A stretch of DNA of 64,000 nucleotides from Gymnothorax reevesii (Eukaryota > Chordata > Actinopteri > Anguilliformes > Muraenidae), in assembly GCA_029721435.1 (NCBI GenBank), contig CM056584.1, positions 10,703,895 through 10,767,894 on the forward strand. The letters run 5' to 3'. The position numbers and the translations under genes are program-made. Every line of letters begins with the position of its first letter. Within the stretch, counting starts at the first letter, position 1. The notes under the pieces were generated by a model. The model searched no databases. It saw nothing but the letters and a program-made list of their open reading frames with translations, and was not told the origin of the DNA. Shown here piece after piece: positions 22,051 to 34,168 of this stretch.

Positions 22051-23190
22051 TTGTTATTCATTCTTGGTAGATGAAGTGTCTGAACACAAAATTATTCTAA
22101 CTTTATGGGCAACAGTGTACTTTACCGTTACACCTTTTTAGCAATAGGTATTAAGAATCAAAATTAAAATGTGTTTACTTTGGAAATTTATTAAAATTAA
22201 TGTGGCAAAACATCAAATAATGTGCTGTTTTATTGTTTTCTGTGTAACATGTTTAAAAATTATTTACCAATCACAGCTTTTAATTCTAATTTTAAAGTAA
22301 CCTATTCTGCCAACATTTACTTTGAGATTGGGATTGGGATTGTAAGCAAATAACTTTGGCTTGATCCAGTCGAGCCTTTCTTTAAAAATAGTGATATCAT
22401 CTTTCATTTTGCTCAGAGTTGAGCCCTTCTCTCGAGAGGAGGGCATTCAGTGCATTGACAAAAAAAATTCATATTTGCATATCAGCTATTCTTTGTCCTC
22501 AAGACGAAACAATGAAACTATCCGCAATAGCAACCCGAATGGAGCCTTGGCAAGGACAGCCAGTGTATGTTGTAAATTTATTTGCAGGAAGGTGAATTGA
22601 TTCCCTAGACATCCTCAGACTTGGTCATCTGGCAGTTTGTTTTAGAAAAGCAGAGTCATGACGCACCATAATGTAAAATTATGCATATTTCTGAATTAAC
22701 ATGCATCTCACTTGGACTGAGAGGAGACACTCACCAAATCCAGCCATTGAAGTTTGTGCCAATGCACTTTTGTGAAATCTTGAACACCTTACTCAGAGGT
22801 GAACTGGTAGTTTTTTGCACTTTCTCTCATCTGGACACGTCCAACATGGATGCTGCCATATTGCAATTTGTTTATAATAAGAGTACCTCCTCAAGCTGGA
22901 GAGCAGGAGAGCTTACCGCTGATTGGTTAATGTTGATAGATCACCTTCTGAGGCAGTTTGCATGTCAGCAAATTAGAGTGCCCTTACAAGTTATAAAGTT
23001 TGCAATTAAGAGGGTAATTAAAAATTAACTGCAGGATTTTGAGTGGAGAACTTTTCATTTTAAATAAAGTGTGTCATATTGTACAACGTGGAATTAATGG
23101 TAGTCCCCCGATGGAGGGAGCAAACAGACACGCTACGCACTTGAGCTGGTGGCCTAAAATCTCTCAACGCTGCAGTGATCCCTGTTGCTT
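22051..23190. other. No recognisable feature
   Basis: AT-rich. No exon or known element found on either strand. Confidence 0.5.
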
Positions 23191-23652
23191 GTGCACCCCT
23201 ATCAATCTCATTTTTTACTTCCATTCAACTTTGCATTAATGTACTTGGATACAGCACTCTGTGAACAGCCAGCTTCTTTAGCAATGACCTTTTGTGGCTT
23301 ACCCTCGGTGTGCAGGGTGTCAAAGATCGTCTTCTGGACAACTATCAAGTCAGCAGTCTTCCCCATGATTATGTTGCCTACTGAACCAGACTGAGAGACC
23401 ATTTATAGGCTCAGGTGTAACACCATGAGTCTTCAATATTGAGCTTCTTCACATTATTAAAATTTTCTTTGATGCTGAATTTTGGGTTTTTGTTAGCTGT
23501 CAGTTGTAATCATCAAAATTAAAAGAAATAAACACTTGAAATATATCAGTCTGTGTGTAATTAATGTATATATGAGTTTCACTTTTTCCATCAAATTACT
23601 GCAATAAATCAACGATTGATGATATTCTCAATTATTGAGATGCACCTGTACA
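23191..23652 (-). mobile_element. Tc1-like transposon, 5' fragment
   Basis: On the minus strand the terminus CAGGTGCATCTCAATAATTG follows TA at 23653-23654. The frame 23208-23402 includes MGKTADLIVVQKTIFDTLH and KVIAKEAGCSQSAVSKYINA, the first helix-turn-helix of a Tc1-type transposase. It stops after about 64 residues and the catalytic domain is missing. Confidence 0.8.
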
Positions 23653-23674
23653 TGAATCCTGTGCGAAGGGTCTT

Positions 23675-24046
23675 TGTGATGTCTCTTAAATGCCACGCAG
23701 TGACGTTGCTGTAGGACTTTCGTAAGACAGTTCCCGGGTTTTGCATGTACTAAGCCAAATGATAAACTAAGAGCTGCTTCCTTTAAAGCAGCCCTTTTAT
23801 TTTCTTGTTTAAAGGAACCTTGTTCCGTTTTCTTTGATTGTGTAATAGTAAGTCGAGTGCTGTATTACCATTCATCTTTTTGGAACCTCATTTCCTTTTT
23901 GTTTCATTCTGATTGCAACACTGATGCCCACTGCACTGCTGTGCGGGCATAATAAACACTCAAATCAATCCTTGCATCTCAGTCCAGTCCACTGCTTCCT
24001 GTCCTCCGTACCAGTCACTCTGCACAGGACACGAGACGTTACACAA
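23675..24046 (+). repeat. Possible solo LTR
   Basis: Starts near TGTGATGTC, has AATAAA at about 23950 followed by a C/T-rich stretch, and ends ACGAGACGTTACA. These are LTR-like features, but I found no second copy or target duplication. Confidence 0.3.
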
Positions 24047-24149
24047 TGACTGATACATGTGTGGAAGCTAAGGATTATCTTGAGGGCGTGTATGTGTGTG
24101 TTTGCTTATGTGTGCGAGCACATGGGTGTTTTAATCTGGGTAAGAATCT

Positions 24150-24360
24150 GTAAGGGTGGAAAGGTGCTTGCAGTTACCCTCTACGAAAGAGCGTGTGGTC
24201 ACCCCTAATAAGGGTGTTCATCTGCACCTTTTAGGGTTCTTTCGTTAACCCTTTGTAGAGGTGCTTGTTAGAACTTTTTTTAAAGGTACTTGCAGTCACC
24301 CTCTGCAGGGGTGCGCGTAGTAACCCCTAATAAGGGTCCTCATCTGTTAGATTCACCCAT
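24150..24360. repeat. Imperfect tandem duplication
   Basis: About 70 bp at 24161-24230 (AAGGTGCTTGCAGTTACCCTC ... CCCCTAATAAGGGT) recurs at about 24285-24350 with changes. Origin unknown. The flanking 24361-24790 shows nothing recognisable. Confidence 0.6.
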
Positions 24361-24792
24361 TTTTAGGAGTTCATGAGTACCTTTTAGAGTACGTGTGTCC
24401 ACCTCATTTTTGGGTGCTCGTGAGCTCCGTTAAAAAAATTCAAAGGTGCTGCTATTGTAGCGAACGTGCGCACATGTAAACTTTTTTTTAGAGTGTACTG
24501 TATTTAAAAATGCTTTGTTTATCTGGGCCGCGCTTTCTCAGACAACCTACCGCGTTTCTACCCCCATGCTGCTCTGAAGTTACCGTTACCTTCTCCCAAC
24601 CCTGTCGCGATAGAATTCCGTTTTGGTGTGAGCTGTATTGTAAATAAGTATTTTCTTTAGTAAAATGCATTTAAATGATAGCACTGCAAATGAATGCTAA
24701 TTCCAGTCACAGTCATGCAAGATGATTTAACCCAGGTACCTATATGTGTATTCAACACACACATAATGTATGTAATTGCTTGAGATGAAATG

Positions 24793-24798
24793 TTTATT
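24793..24798 (-). promoter_or_regulatory. Candidate polyadenylation signal of the fucolectin gene
   Basis: AATAAA on the minus strand, 207 bases after the stop codon at 25005-25007. Position only; no transcript evidence. Confidence 0.4.
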
Positions 24799-25004
24799 TG
24801 ATGTGCTACAGTGATAGAAGAGCAATAAAATCTGATCAACAAAAGAAACAGCTCAAATAGAACTTCAGCTGGCTCTGTGAAAATGAAAACCTGGAAATAT
24901 ACTATGATCTCAAAATCTCAAAATAATAGGAAAGGTTTACCAGAACTCTCACAGATTGTACTGGGCTTAAATAAAGGCCAGTTTTGAAAGTAAATATCTT
25001 TTTA

Positions 25005-27012
25005 TCAATATGCTTCCTGGAAAGGAACCAAAGCATTCACTTCCACTTCACAGAGCTGAAGGACCTCTTCTTTTGGAAGGTGAATCACCACGTAGCGTCC
25101 ATACATTGGCTGAGCACAATGAAAGGTTCTTGTCTCTCCTGCTGACATAGAAGTAATCACACTGCACCTGCAAGAGAGAAAAGAATAAAGTTAATAAATG
25201 ACTCGCTGACTTTGATCTCCTTTTTGACCTGTTTGCAGGTCTGTGCACCAGTCAGTCCGAAGGAGTTTAACAGAGGAAGCTGCTGACAGCCCACCCACCT
25301 GAATAGACTGAGAATGATGCAGATATTAATATATATTATATATATATTATTATATAATAATATCATATTATTAATTAATATATTATATTATATAAGGACA
25401 CTTTTGCTACAACCCTGTATTTCAAATTGAGAGAAGGGGTTTTTTAGCTCATATACTGAATTTACGGTTCGCCACTGTAACTATCGGTACTGACTGTGGG
25501 TTATTGATTCCATTATTTTCCAGGGAGCTTCCGATGTGAATCTCAGCTCCAGTGATCCTTTCTGCACAGCAGTCTCCTCGGTTAGTGATGGTGACAGAGG
25601 TGATTTTGTATGTCTTTAACAGGTCTACCCTCCACCAAGGCTTTTCATTTGTGGTGTGAGCACAGGATCCACGGGTGGCATCAGAATTTCGATTTCCATC
25701 AATGGCATTGTATGCGTTGCTCCAAGCTGCGCCGACCTCAGGGGGTATGGCCGACAGAGTTGCCTTCCCGCGTAAAGCCACATTCTCTGCATGGTAGGGA
25801 AATGAACACAACTAATACAAAATGGGGACCAAATCGCTTTAATTGCTTACTGGTTCAATTATCAGGAGTGTGTTCAACGTGCCCTCCCTTCCAAACGGGC
25901 TTTCACAGCTCTCTCACGGGTCACCAGAACACTTCAACATACTAGCCTGTAACCTCTTCCACATCTGCATTCCACAGCCCCCTGCATTCCTTCTACTTTC
26001 CCACTGCATCATTAAATCATCATCAAAAGTTCTCTGATCTGAAAATACTATTGATCAATTCAAATGATAAGATGGCAAAAAGACTTTGCTGAAGGCATTT
26101 TTTTATTCTCAAACTCTCTTTCCTCTTTCTTTCTCCTTCTCATGCAGTCAAAACATTTATGTCAGATACAGTGGCGGTCCGTCAGCAGTAGCAAAGGATT
26201 TCAGAAACCTCGCCCTTTAATGCTCATTAACCCAAACCTCTCGCAGTTTACTTTTCCCAATCAGCAACAGTTGCCCTGTCTAATTGGTCGGACCGACGAC
26301 AGTATAATTTATTTATAATAGCATTGTAATATATTGCACCACAAAATTATGAGGCTTTTTTTACCATACAAAAATGATGACGTAAAATATGATAATGTCT
26401 TGTAGCTCGTGAAACAGCACAGATTTGCTTCATCTGCAAGGCTCATTAAGCAGTGAGCCACAAGAATCCGTTCTAGATACTGAATGTGGTCGCGCTAAAG
26501 GGCATTGTTAGGCACGCTGCACAGCTGAGTGATGGCGAAAATAAATGCTGCAAAGTCAGCGGAAGTTTCGGATTTTTTGCATTTATGTTGCCTTAGCCTT
26601 CCTTACAATGCCATTTCAACTATATAAATGTAGGCAATAGGCATTCAGTTTTTTTCATTATTATTTCTTATTATAGGCCATAGATTGTACTTGGTTGTTC
26701 AGTTGATAAATTGTTTGATTGTTAATAAGGCTAACTTGAACGAGAACAGCTGGAGCACAAGCGAGCGGTAAAGAGTGAGGTGACTGAAGGCCCTCTGAAC
26801 ATCTGACGACACGCCGCTGGTCAGATAACAGATGCAAATAGATCTATCATATCAGAGCTAATTTTCCAGGCACAGGTAGTTCCCATGGCAGTAATGTTTA
26901 TAGAGTGAAGAGTACCTTCTACATATCTGTACGGTGGAACCTCAGCGGAACCCTGCTTCAGGGATGAAATCATCAAGACTGAAAAAAGTAAGATCACCAT
27001 CTTCACCTTCAT
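25005..27012 (-). CDS. Fucolectin-like F-type lectin (secreted fucose-binding protein), 3 coding exons
   Basis: Coding exons: 26916-27012 (97 bp), 25495-25786 (292 bp), 25005-25167 (163 bp), predicting 183 residues. Acceptors are TTTTCTAG, CCATGCAG and TCTTGCAG; donors are GTACTC (weak) and GTCAGT. Phases 1 and 2 join without disrupting a codon. Residues 1-23 form a signal peptide (cleavage likely after GSA). The mature protein is one F5/8-type C, F-type lectin domain: [12 protein letters not shown], then [20 protein letters not shown]. The fucose motif is His76-X25-Arg102-Gly-Asp104-X4-Arg109, and adjacent cysteines 105-106 match the vicinal disulphide of eel agglutinin. The C-terminus has the family LCEVEV ending. 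Eel fucolectins of similar length are serum lectins that bind fucosylated microbial glycans. No frame break is seen, so I judge it intact. Ca-site residues are inferred from family similarity. Confidence 0.88.
25321..25397. repeat. AT-rich simple repeat in fucolectin intron
   Basis: Irregular TATA/ATTA runs inside the second coding intron (25168-25494). Confidence 0.8.
25787..26915. other. Intron between fucolectin coding exons 1 and 2
   Basis: No recognisable element inside; bounded by a GTACTC donor and a CATGCAG acceptor on the minus strand. Confidence 0.65.
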
Positions 27013-27427
27013 CCTAGAAAACAGGAGAAAATAAGCATGATATATGGGTCACGCCATATTAAACTGTACAGTTCACTGTGTTGTATAAGATTGGTCAATA
27101 AAGTTTTTTCTATGAGAATTAAATGATTTGCATTGTTCATATTGATTCACTCCCGGATTGAAGACATACATAAGAAAAAAACAGAGTCATCTGTCCTACA
27201 ACACAGCAGATAAAGTGGGGTCCTGATGTCAGCCAAGGCCTTGTGAAGGACAGATTTTCTTACAAGATTTGGCAGCCAACTTCATAAACTTCTCTTGTCT
27301 GTTCATACTTAAAAAGAAAGTGAAATTATATATTGCAGAGAAATACCCATAATTACAGTTTCAATTCAATTCATTTCTCTATTTCGGATTCATCTTGCAG
27401 TATAACAGTTCCATAGTGTCAAAAAAA

Positions 27428-27428
<1 letters not shown>

Positions 27429-27488
<60 letters not shown>

Positions 27489-27490
27489 TA
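27429..27490. repeat. (TA)n microsatellite
   Basis: About 30 TA units with one TG interruption, in the fucolectin 5' intron. Confidence 0.95.
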
Positions 27491-27659
27491 ACAGGAATAT
27501 TTTCGATAAAAATATTTCATCAACAATTACTCATGTAACCCCACGGCAGCATGTATATACTTGTTTAAACCAGTGTTTCCATAATGGTGAAGTGTATCTA
27601 GAGTCGCTAAAAACAGCATTCACTAGACCTATGATTGTCCTGTCACATGATTTATCATG

Positions 27660-29250
27660 ACGACACATAAATTAAAAAATCAAGATCCTAATGGCGGCGT
27701 GACATCTAGGCACATTAAGAACGGCACATAGTTGTGAAGCACTGCGATATCTTGGGACTTTCAACAAAGTCCTGAGGCAGTCATTGCAGGCAACACATAA
27801 CTTTCTCATAGTGTACTGCCTGAAATCACACCACAGCTGACAGGTGTAAAATGAGGAGCAGAATACCTGAAATAGTCTTACTTTGACCTCCACGGTACAC
27901 ATGTTAAATTTATGAACCAATACATTAAACTGCCCATACAACTTTCTACATTGCCTGAGAATATCTGTATCATCCTTCAGATCACCCTGGATATAATGCC
28001 CCAAATACTTCACTACACAGCTGGTTTCCACACGTGCGTCATTCAAAAACCATTCTGGCACACTAAGATTTTTATCTAATGGACTTCTTACAACCAGCAT
28101 GCTACATTTAACCGAATTGTACTTTATGTCATATTCCCAGCCATACTCTGTACAGATTTTCTGTAGAGACTGCATACCACTACTAGAAGGGTCATCTGCA
28201 TACATTCAATTATTTAATAGCATATTGCCACTTACACATCCTATCCTACTTTTGTACATCCATTCAGCCTACTCAACAGTTCTTCCATGTACACATTAAA
28301 TCAAAAGGGGGATAAAATACCCTGCTGCCTTACCCCATTCCTCACTTGGAAAGGGGCTGAGGTGGCATTACCCCAATGCACTATGATGGCTTGATGGGAA
28401 TACCAGTAGGCCAACACACTCACAGTGTATCCAGGCAGACCCCTATCTATTAACTTCTTAAAGAGTTTTTCATGGTTAACTTGATCGAATGCTTTTGAAG
28501 CATCAAGAAAACCCATGAATACCGTGGAGTTCATGCTACGGTATCTCAATACTATCTCTTTCAGGGCATAAATACACACATCAGTCTCATGCTTATTTTT
28601 AAAGCCATACTGGTTTTCACTAGTTATCAAATAAGTGTCAAGTCTTGCTAACAGTACGTACTAAAAACCTTAGACAAAACACTTGCCAGAGCAATTAGCC
28701 GATAATTATCTTTGCTATTAATACTTCCAGTTTTGTCCTTAATAGCAGGTACCAAAATCACAGCAATCATGGAGCCTGGCAGAACTCCATGCACTAAGAG
28801 CCCAGTAAAACACATTGACAGCACTGGAATTATCTCCCGACTGCCAAATTTCAAATGTTCTGCATACAAATGATCTTCACCACAGGATTTACCATGAGCT
28901 AATTTTAGAATAGCATCTTTAACCTCTTCATGGGTAAATTTCAGGCAGACCTCAGAGCTAGCATTTATAGTGACATTGTCAATGTTATCTCCAAAATTCT
29001 GCTATACTTCCAGTTCCTCCTACTCTTTCCATATTATTAGGAAGTGGAGAATTGCTTCAGTTCATGACTTTAATTTCTTTCCAAACCCCATTCACATCAT
29101 CATCCAACATTTTCCTTGCCAATGAATCACTTCTCATAGCATTTTCATTTCTATTAATAAAACGCAAAGCATACTTGAACTGAGAATTAGTCCTTTTCTT
29201 CATTTCACTTCATTATTTCTTCATTTGTCTCGGTCTACTACACTCTTTCC
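27660..29250 (-). mobile_element. Non-LTR retrotransposon fragment, dead
   Basis: Minus-strand pieces in order: 28648-28869 (VILVPAIKDKTGSINSKDNY, the N-terminal RT block), 28301-28630 (GFLDASKAFDQVNHEKL and NGVRQQGILSP), then 27672-28205 starting MYADDPSSSGMQSLQ, with the catalytic YADD followed by KYLGHYIQGDLKDD and a C-terminal region. A short break with stops lies between 28205 and 28301. The 5' part up to about 29250 keeps traces of an upstream linker; no endonuclease seen. Clade not assigned. It lies inside the predicted 5' intron of the lectin gene, antisense to nothing and on the same strand as the gene. Confidence 0.85.
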
Positions 29251-29414
29251 AAACTAGAAATACATCCCTTGCAGCATCAGGAAATTCAGAGACATTCCAG
29301 ATCATTCAAATCATTCCAGCCGGGCTGACCCTTATAAATACACTTCATAATATGAAGTGAATTTTTTCAGTGCCATTGTTGCTATTGCACGGTGACACTC
29401 TGCTCTGCCGAGCC

Positions 29415-29545
29415 AGGAATGTGTTTCTCGAAAGAAGAGGTGCGAACTTACGGAGTGAGACATTGACAGTGAATGGAGGAACTATGTAAGTTGCTAGCGT
29501 AGTTTTTAAAAAAAACTATGCTTTTGGGAAACGCACCCCAGGTCC
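29415..29545. mobile_element. Possible small MITE
   Basis: GTGTTTCTCGAAAG near 29418 faces CTTTTGGGAAACGCAC near 29521-29536, an imperfect inverted pair around about 100 bp. No target duplication was established. Confidence 0.4.
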
Positions 29546-30249
29546 CCATTGTCAACACCAGTTAGATCTAAAATAAAAGTTCACAAAATCGCCTAAAAAC
29601 CTACTTTTTCTAATTCGGCACATAGCCTCCAGTTGTTCGCTTGCCCGACATCCGGGTTCGGAGAATGACGTTCACCTTGCGAACAGCTATTTTTAGATAT
29701 CGGGCGGGTCCACATTGGAAAAGGTGTATTTGAAATTTCATCACCAGTGTAACACATTTGTACAGTTTAGTATGGAATCAGCCAAATCTTCTTTGACAAA
29801 CAATGTTTTAAGAAATGTTTTTGATGAAAATGTAAAATTATGACATTGGTTTGCTCCTCCGACACGTCATCTTTGCCTTTTAATGCTGAATACTGTGAGG
29901 ACTGTCTGCTAGCCAATGTCGCTTTGGTAACCAAACAGCTTACATGAACATCCACTGATGATATATCTGTAGAAACTGCTATTTAAAAGACAGATTCTCA
30001 GTGAAGATCATAATTCATTATATAGACTACTTAGGGTTAAGCTAAATGTACGTTCTAAACAGATTGCATGTGTCTGTATGCTGAACATTTTCTCAAAGAA
30101 TTTCTCAGAGACTGCTTGATCAATTGTTTGATTAAAGTGCGACGGCTTTTTAAAACTCAAACTCATTGACTGCTCTAATTTTTTTTGGCATGTTGTGAAA
30201 ATGGAGCTTTGCGCATGGATCTGCTGATAGAACTAGTTTGTAAACTCAC
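29546..30249. other. Intronic sequence without recognisable feature
   Basis: Lies between the proposed non-coding first exon and the LINE fragment; nothing recognised. Confidence 0.45.
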
Positions 30250-30325
30250 CTGTCAGTAAGTCGGCTGGTATTCAAAGGTTGATTGTTGGTAATTTTTTGT
30301 TGATCAGCAAGTGGCCAAGCTATCA
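30250..30325 (-). other. Proposed non-coding first exon of the fucolectin gene
   Basis: On the minus strand the sequence after a TATA box ends CTGACAG followed by the strong donor GTGAGT (30249-30244). The next acceptor, TTTTCTAG at 27014-27021, lies one base before the start codon, so splicing gives a short 5' UTR and an intron of 3236 bp. The exon start (about 30322-30328) is inferred from TATA spacing. There is no transcript evidence. Confidence 0.55.
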
Positions 30326-30350
30326 TGCAGAAATGTTGAGGATGATGACT

Positions 30351-30358
30351 CTTATATA
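30351..30358 (-). promoter_or_regulatory. TATA box of the proposed fucolectin promoter
   Basis: TATATAAG on the minus strand, about 28 bp upstream of the proposed transcription start and 101 bp upstream of the GTGAGT donor. Confidence 0.5.
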
Positions 30359-32310
30359 CCCTAAAATGGGCGTACACTAGACTTGAACATCTTAATCACT
30401 GAATAAATAGTCTGATGTTATATAGGATTTTGCAATTGATTTTAAAAAAAGAGTAAAAAGGAAGCATTTTTATTTCCTTCAACTTTCCAAGGAAACTCAT
30501 GCTAAACTCCCCCCACCCAAGGCTTATGAGGCTCTGCCTATGGAGGAGGTTGCTGATTTATGGGACCTCTTCCACCACCTGGGATTCGGGGACCTCATGC
30601 CAAAATCTCAGGGACTGCCAAAGTTTCCAGGATTGGAAGGATTTCTGCATGGGGTTTTGGAAAATATTAATCCATCATACTCAAATGTATTATCAATCAA
30701 AAACTGACAAAAGCATTGTTGTATTGATCTACTGCTGAATTGTTGTAATAATTCATTATATATCCAAATGGGTGATTCTCACGAAACTGTCCTGACTTTT
30801 GCAAAAACAATTTTAGGTCAATTTTGCTAGTTTTTTCTCTCATTAGTAGCAAGCAGGGTCTCAATTAACTTGCTCAATTTCAATGAGAGATCAATATATG
30901 TTTTTTAATACATTTTAAGAATTTTTTATTGAGTTATTGATCAAATAAGTTCATTACGGTCACACATTTTCAGTTGATGACCACTGAATATGTATGAAAG
31001 GTAGACTTCTTATTTTATTCATTTATGTTCAATTAATAGTTCAAAATAGCCACATAGTGTAATCATTCAGAAAAATGTTTATTGATATAATAACTTTAGT
31101 AATGTTCATTACCGTAACAAAATTACATGTTTTATACTACATAGCATTGGAATGTATTGGAATTTTGGCATACTCAGGTATGGTGCGATGTTACTGTGAG
31201 TTCGCTGACCAGCGGGGAGAGGGGACAATCGCACTGTGGCAGGGTACCGAACAATCGTACCTTGTGCTAAAGCAGTCTGAGAGTTTGTATTAAAAACAAG
31301 CACTCCACCGTAGACCGCAGTTCAGCGTTGTATTGTGAAGTGGTATTGGATGACATGATGTCATAGCTTCTTAGTGCACAACGGCTACCGTAGTTGCAAC
31401 ACGCCTTTGAAAAAGCGAGGCGATAGAGAGCTCTATACATTTGAATGCAAAATACAATTTCAGCACTTGATGGGAGAAATTCCTACACAATGTACCTTTT
31501 AAAAATCACAAGAATGGGTTACAGACTTACTTTTTTTTTTTTTTTTTTTACATGCTCAGAAATTGTGATTTTTAAACTTCTCGTTTCGGCAAAATGAACA
31601 CTAATGTGGTGTTCAGCATAATTTCCTGAGCATGTCAAAAAAAAAAAAAAGTCTGAAACCATTCCTGTAAATTTTTATTAATTTTTAAAGAAAAAAAAAA
31701 CGAAATTAGCAAAAAAAAATTTATATAATAAATAAATAAATAAATAAATAATAAAAAGAATGCTGCTACAGGGATACATTTGGAATGAGGAATTATTAGA
31801 AATATACTTGTATCAAGATTGGCGGTATGATTTAAATCCATTCAACTTTGCTTACTCTAGCCAATATGGTTAATCTCCTTTTCTGTCTACAGCCCCAATT
31901 CCAAAATAATTGGGACGAAGTGTAAATTGCGAATGCAAATGCAATGACTTTCAGATCACATGAGCCAATATGTTATTTACAACAGAACATAGATAACATT
32001 TCAAATGTTGAAACTGAGACATTTTACATTTTGATCCATAAAATGAGCTTATTTCAAATTTTCTGGCTGCCACAGGTCTCAAAAAAGTTGGGACACAGGC
32101 AAAAAAAAAGGGCAGAGAAAGCAATTAATATATGAGAATCAACTGTAAGCACATTCAGCAAGTTATTAAGTTAACTGGCATGAGGTGTGTAACATGATTG
32201 GCTATAGAAGGGATGTGAGAGAGGCTGAGTCTCTCAGAAGTAAAGATGGCCAGAGAATCTCCATCCTGTGATGGCTTGCATAAAAAAACTAGAAATGGTT
32301 TTTACACGTA

Positions 32311-32647
32311 AAAACAGATGTCTCCCCCTTCCCCCATTTCACATTTTAGAGTTATGGTCCGGAAACGAGTCCCACCCTTCAATATGCCTAAGTCCAAATT
32401 GTTGCCATGGAAACAGAAAAAATAAAACTCAAAAGCAGTTCAAACCCTCAAAAGGCACATCTACATGTTATGGAGAGACACAATATCAAATTTGGTGAGA
32501 ATCGGTCGAACAGTTTCAGAGTTATGCTCCGGAAACAAATGGGGACGCCAACGCCGACGCCAACGGGAATTCAGGCAAAAACAATATGTCCCCCCCCCCA
32601 GGAAGGGGGAGACATAATATGTGTCCCCCCCAAGGGGGAGAGATAAT
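32311..32647. repeat. Nested repeat with TGTCTCCCCCTT / AAGGGGGAGACA ends
   Basis: C-rich TGTCTCCCCCTTCCCCC at the left faces GGAAGGGGGAGACATAAT at the right, with an extra CCAAGGGGGAGAGATAAT. It interrupts the N-terminal part of the Tc1 transposase region. It contains GAGTTATGNTCCGGAAAC twice (near 32350 and 32518). Confidence 0.5.
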
Positions 32648-32689
32648 TGTGGAATAGTTTAAAAACAATGTTCCTCAATGTCTGATTGC

Positions 32690-33625
32690 AAAGGCTTTGA
32701 AGGTCTCATCATCAACAAAGCTTCACATCATCAAAAGATTCAGAAAAATAGGAAAAATCTCTGTGCATACGGGACAAGACCAAAGACCTTTACTTGATGC
32801 GTGTGGTCTTTGGGCCCTCAGATGCCACAGCATCACTCAGCGGCATGATTCTGTCATTGACATTACTAAATGGGCCCAGGAATACTTCAAGAAACCACTT
32901 TCTGTAAACACAGTCCACCGTGCCATCCACGGATGCCACCTAAAACTCAATCATGCTAAAAGGAAGCCATTGTTGAGCATGATCCAGAAGCGCCGCCGTG
33001 TTCTGTGGGCCAAGGCTCATTTAAAATGGACTGTAGCAAAGTGGCAAAGTGTCCTGTGATTAGACGAGTTCAATTTTGACATTTTTTATGGTAATCATGG
33101 GCGTCGTGTCCTCCGGGCTAAAGAGGAGAAAGACCACCCCTCCTGTTATCAGCGTTCATTTCAAAAGCCAGCATCTCTGATGGTATGGGGATGCATTAGT
33201 ACATATGGTGAGGGACATTTGCTTGTTTCAAAAAACACCATGAATGCTGAAAGGTTTCTAAAGGTTTTAGAGCAACATATGTTCCCCAGTAGATGACATC
33301 TATTCCTGGGAAGGCCTTGCGTATTTCAGCAGGACAATGCAAAATCCCATACTGCCGCTATTACAACAGCATGACTTCATAGTAGAAGAGTCCGTGTGCT
33401 GAACTGGCCTGCCTGCAGTCCTGACCTTTCACCGATTGAGAGCAATTGGCGCAAAATTAAACAAAAAGTCTGTCAAAGGTAGATCCAAAACTCTCCAGTA
33501 GCGGGAAGCCTGTATTAAACAAGAGTGGGATCAAATTCCAATGGCTAAACTCAAGAAACTTGTCTCCTCAATGCCCAGATGCCTCCACACTGTGTTAAAA
33601 AGAAGAAGGGATGCTACACCATGGT
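32690..33625 (+). pseudogene. Tc1-like transposase, broken
   Basis: The open part 32697-33059 has the second DNA-binding region and linker (FRKIGKISVHTGQDQRPLLDA; KWAQEYFKKPLSVNTVHRAI). A stop replaces the Trp just before the first catalytic Asp (LDEFNF after the stop at 33057-33059). Further on, FQQDNAKSH at about 33328 and a SPIE-like segment at about 33433 mark the second Asp and the Glu, but stops and frameshifts intervene. Non-functional. Confidence 0.85.
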
Positions 33626-34168
33626 AAACAGGCCCCAGTCCCAACTTTTTTGAGACCTGTAGCAGCCATCAAATTTGAAATGAGCTCATTTTGTGGATAA
33701 AATTGTAAAATTTCTCAGTTTCAACAATTTCTATGTTATCTCTGTTCTATTGTGAATAAAATATTGGATGGTGTGATTTGAAAGTCACTGCGTTTAGATG
33801 TTATTCACAATTTACACTTTGTCCGAACTATTTCGGAATTGGGGTTGTACTACTACTCCTAGTACCAACCATCCCCTAGTAAACCAAACAACACCTAGTA
33901 TCAACTAACCCCTACAGTCTAACCTCTAGAAAACAACCACAAAATTTGGAGCCCTGATTATACATACAGCGCCCTCCATAATCATTGGCACCCCTAGTTA
34001 AGATGTGTTCTTTAGCTTCTAAAAAATTCAGTTTTTTTTAATAATATAGGACCTTTTTGAAAAAAAGAGGAAAATCCAACCTTTAATTCAAGTGGATTTA
34101 TTCAGTGGGAAAAAAAATCCCACATTAAGAAATAATTCTTTAACATCAAATCATGTGTGCCACAATTA

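Larger units (their letters stand above)
31890..33847 (+). mobile_element. Tc1-like transposon, dead, with a nested insertion
   Basis: Termini CAGCCCCAATTCCAAAATAA (left) and its inverted relative at the right, CGGAATTGGGGTTG, are both flanked by TA. The 5' leader AAGTTGGGACACAGGC is shared with the copies at 17530 and 53580. Transposase traces run from about 32690 to 33620. A separate repeat sits inside at about 32311-32647. Confidence 0.85.

Noticed and set aside
27429..27490. TA tract as a possible replication origin or matrix attachment site
   Set aside because: A plain microsatellite; nothing else supports a function.
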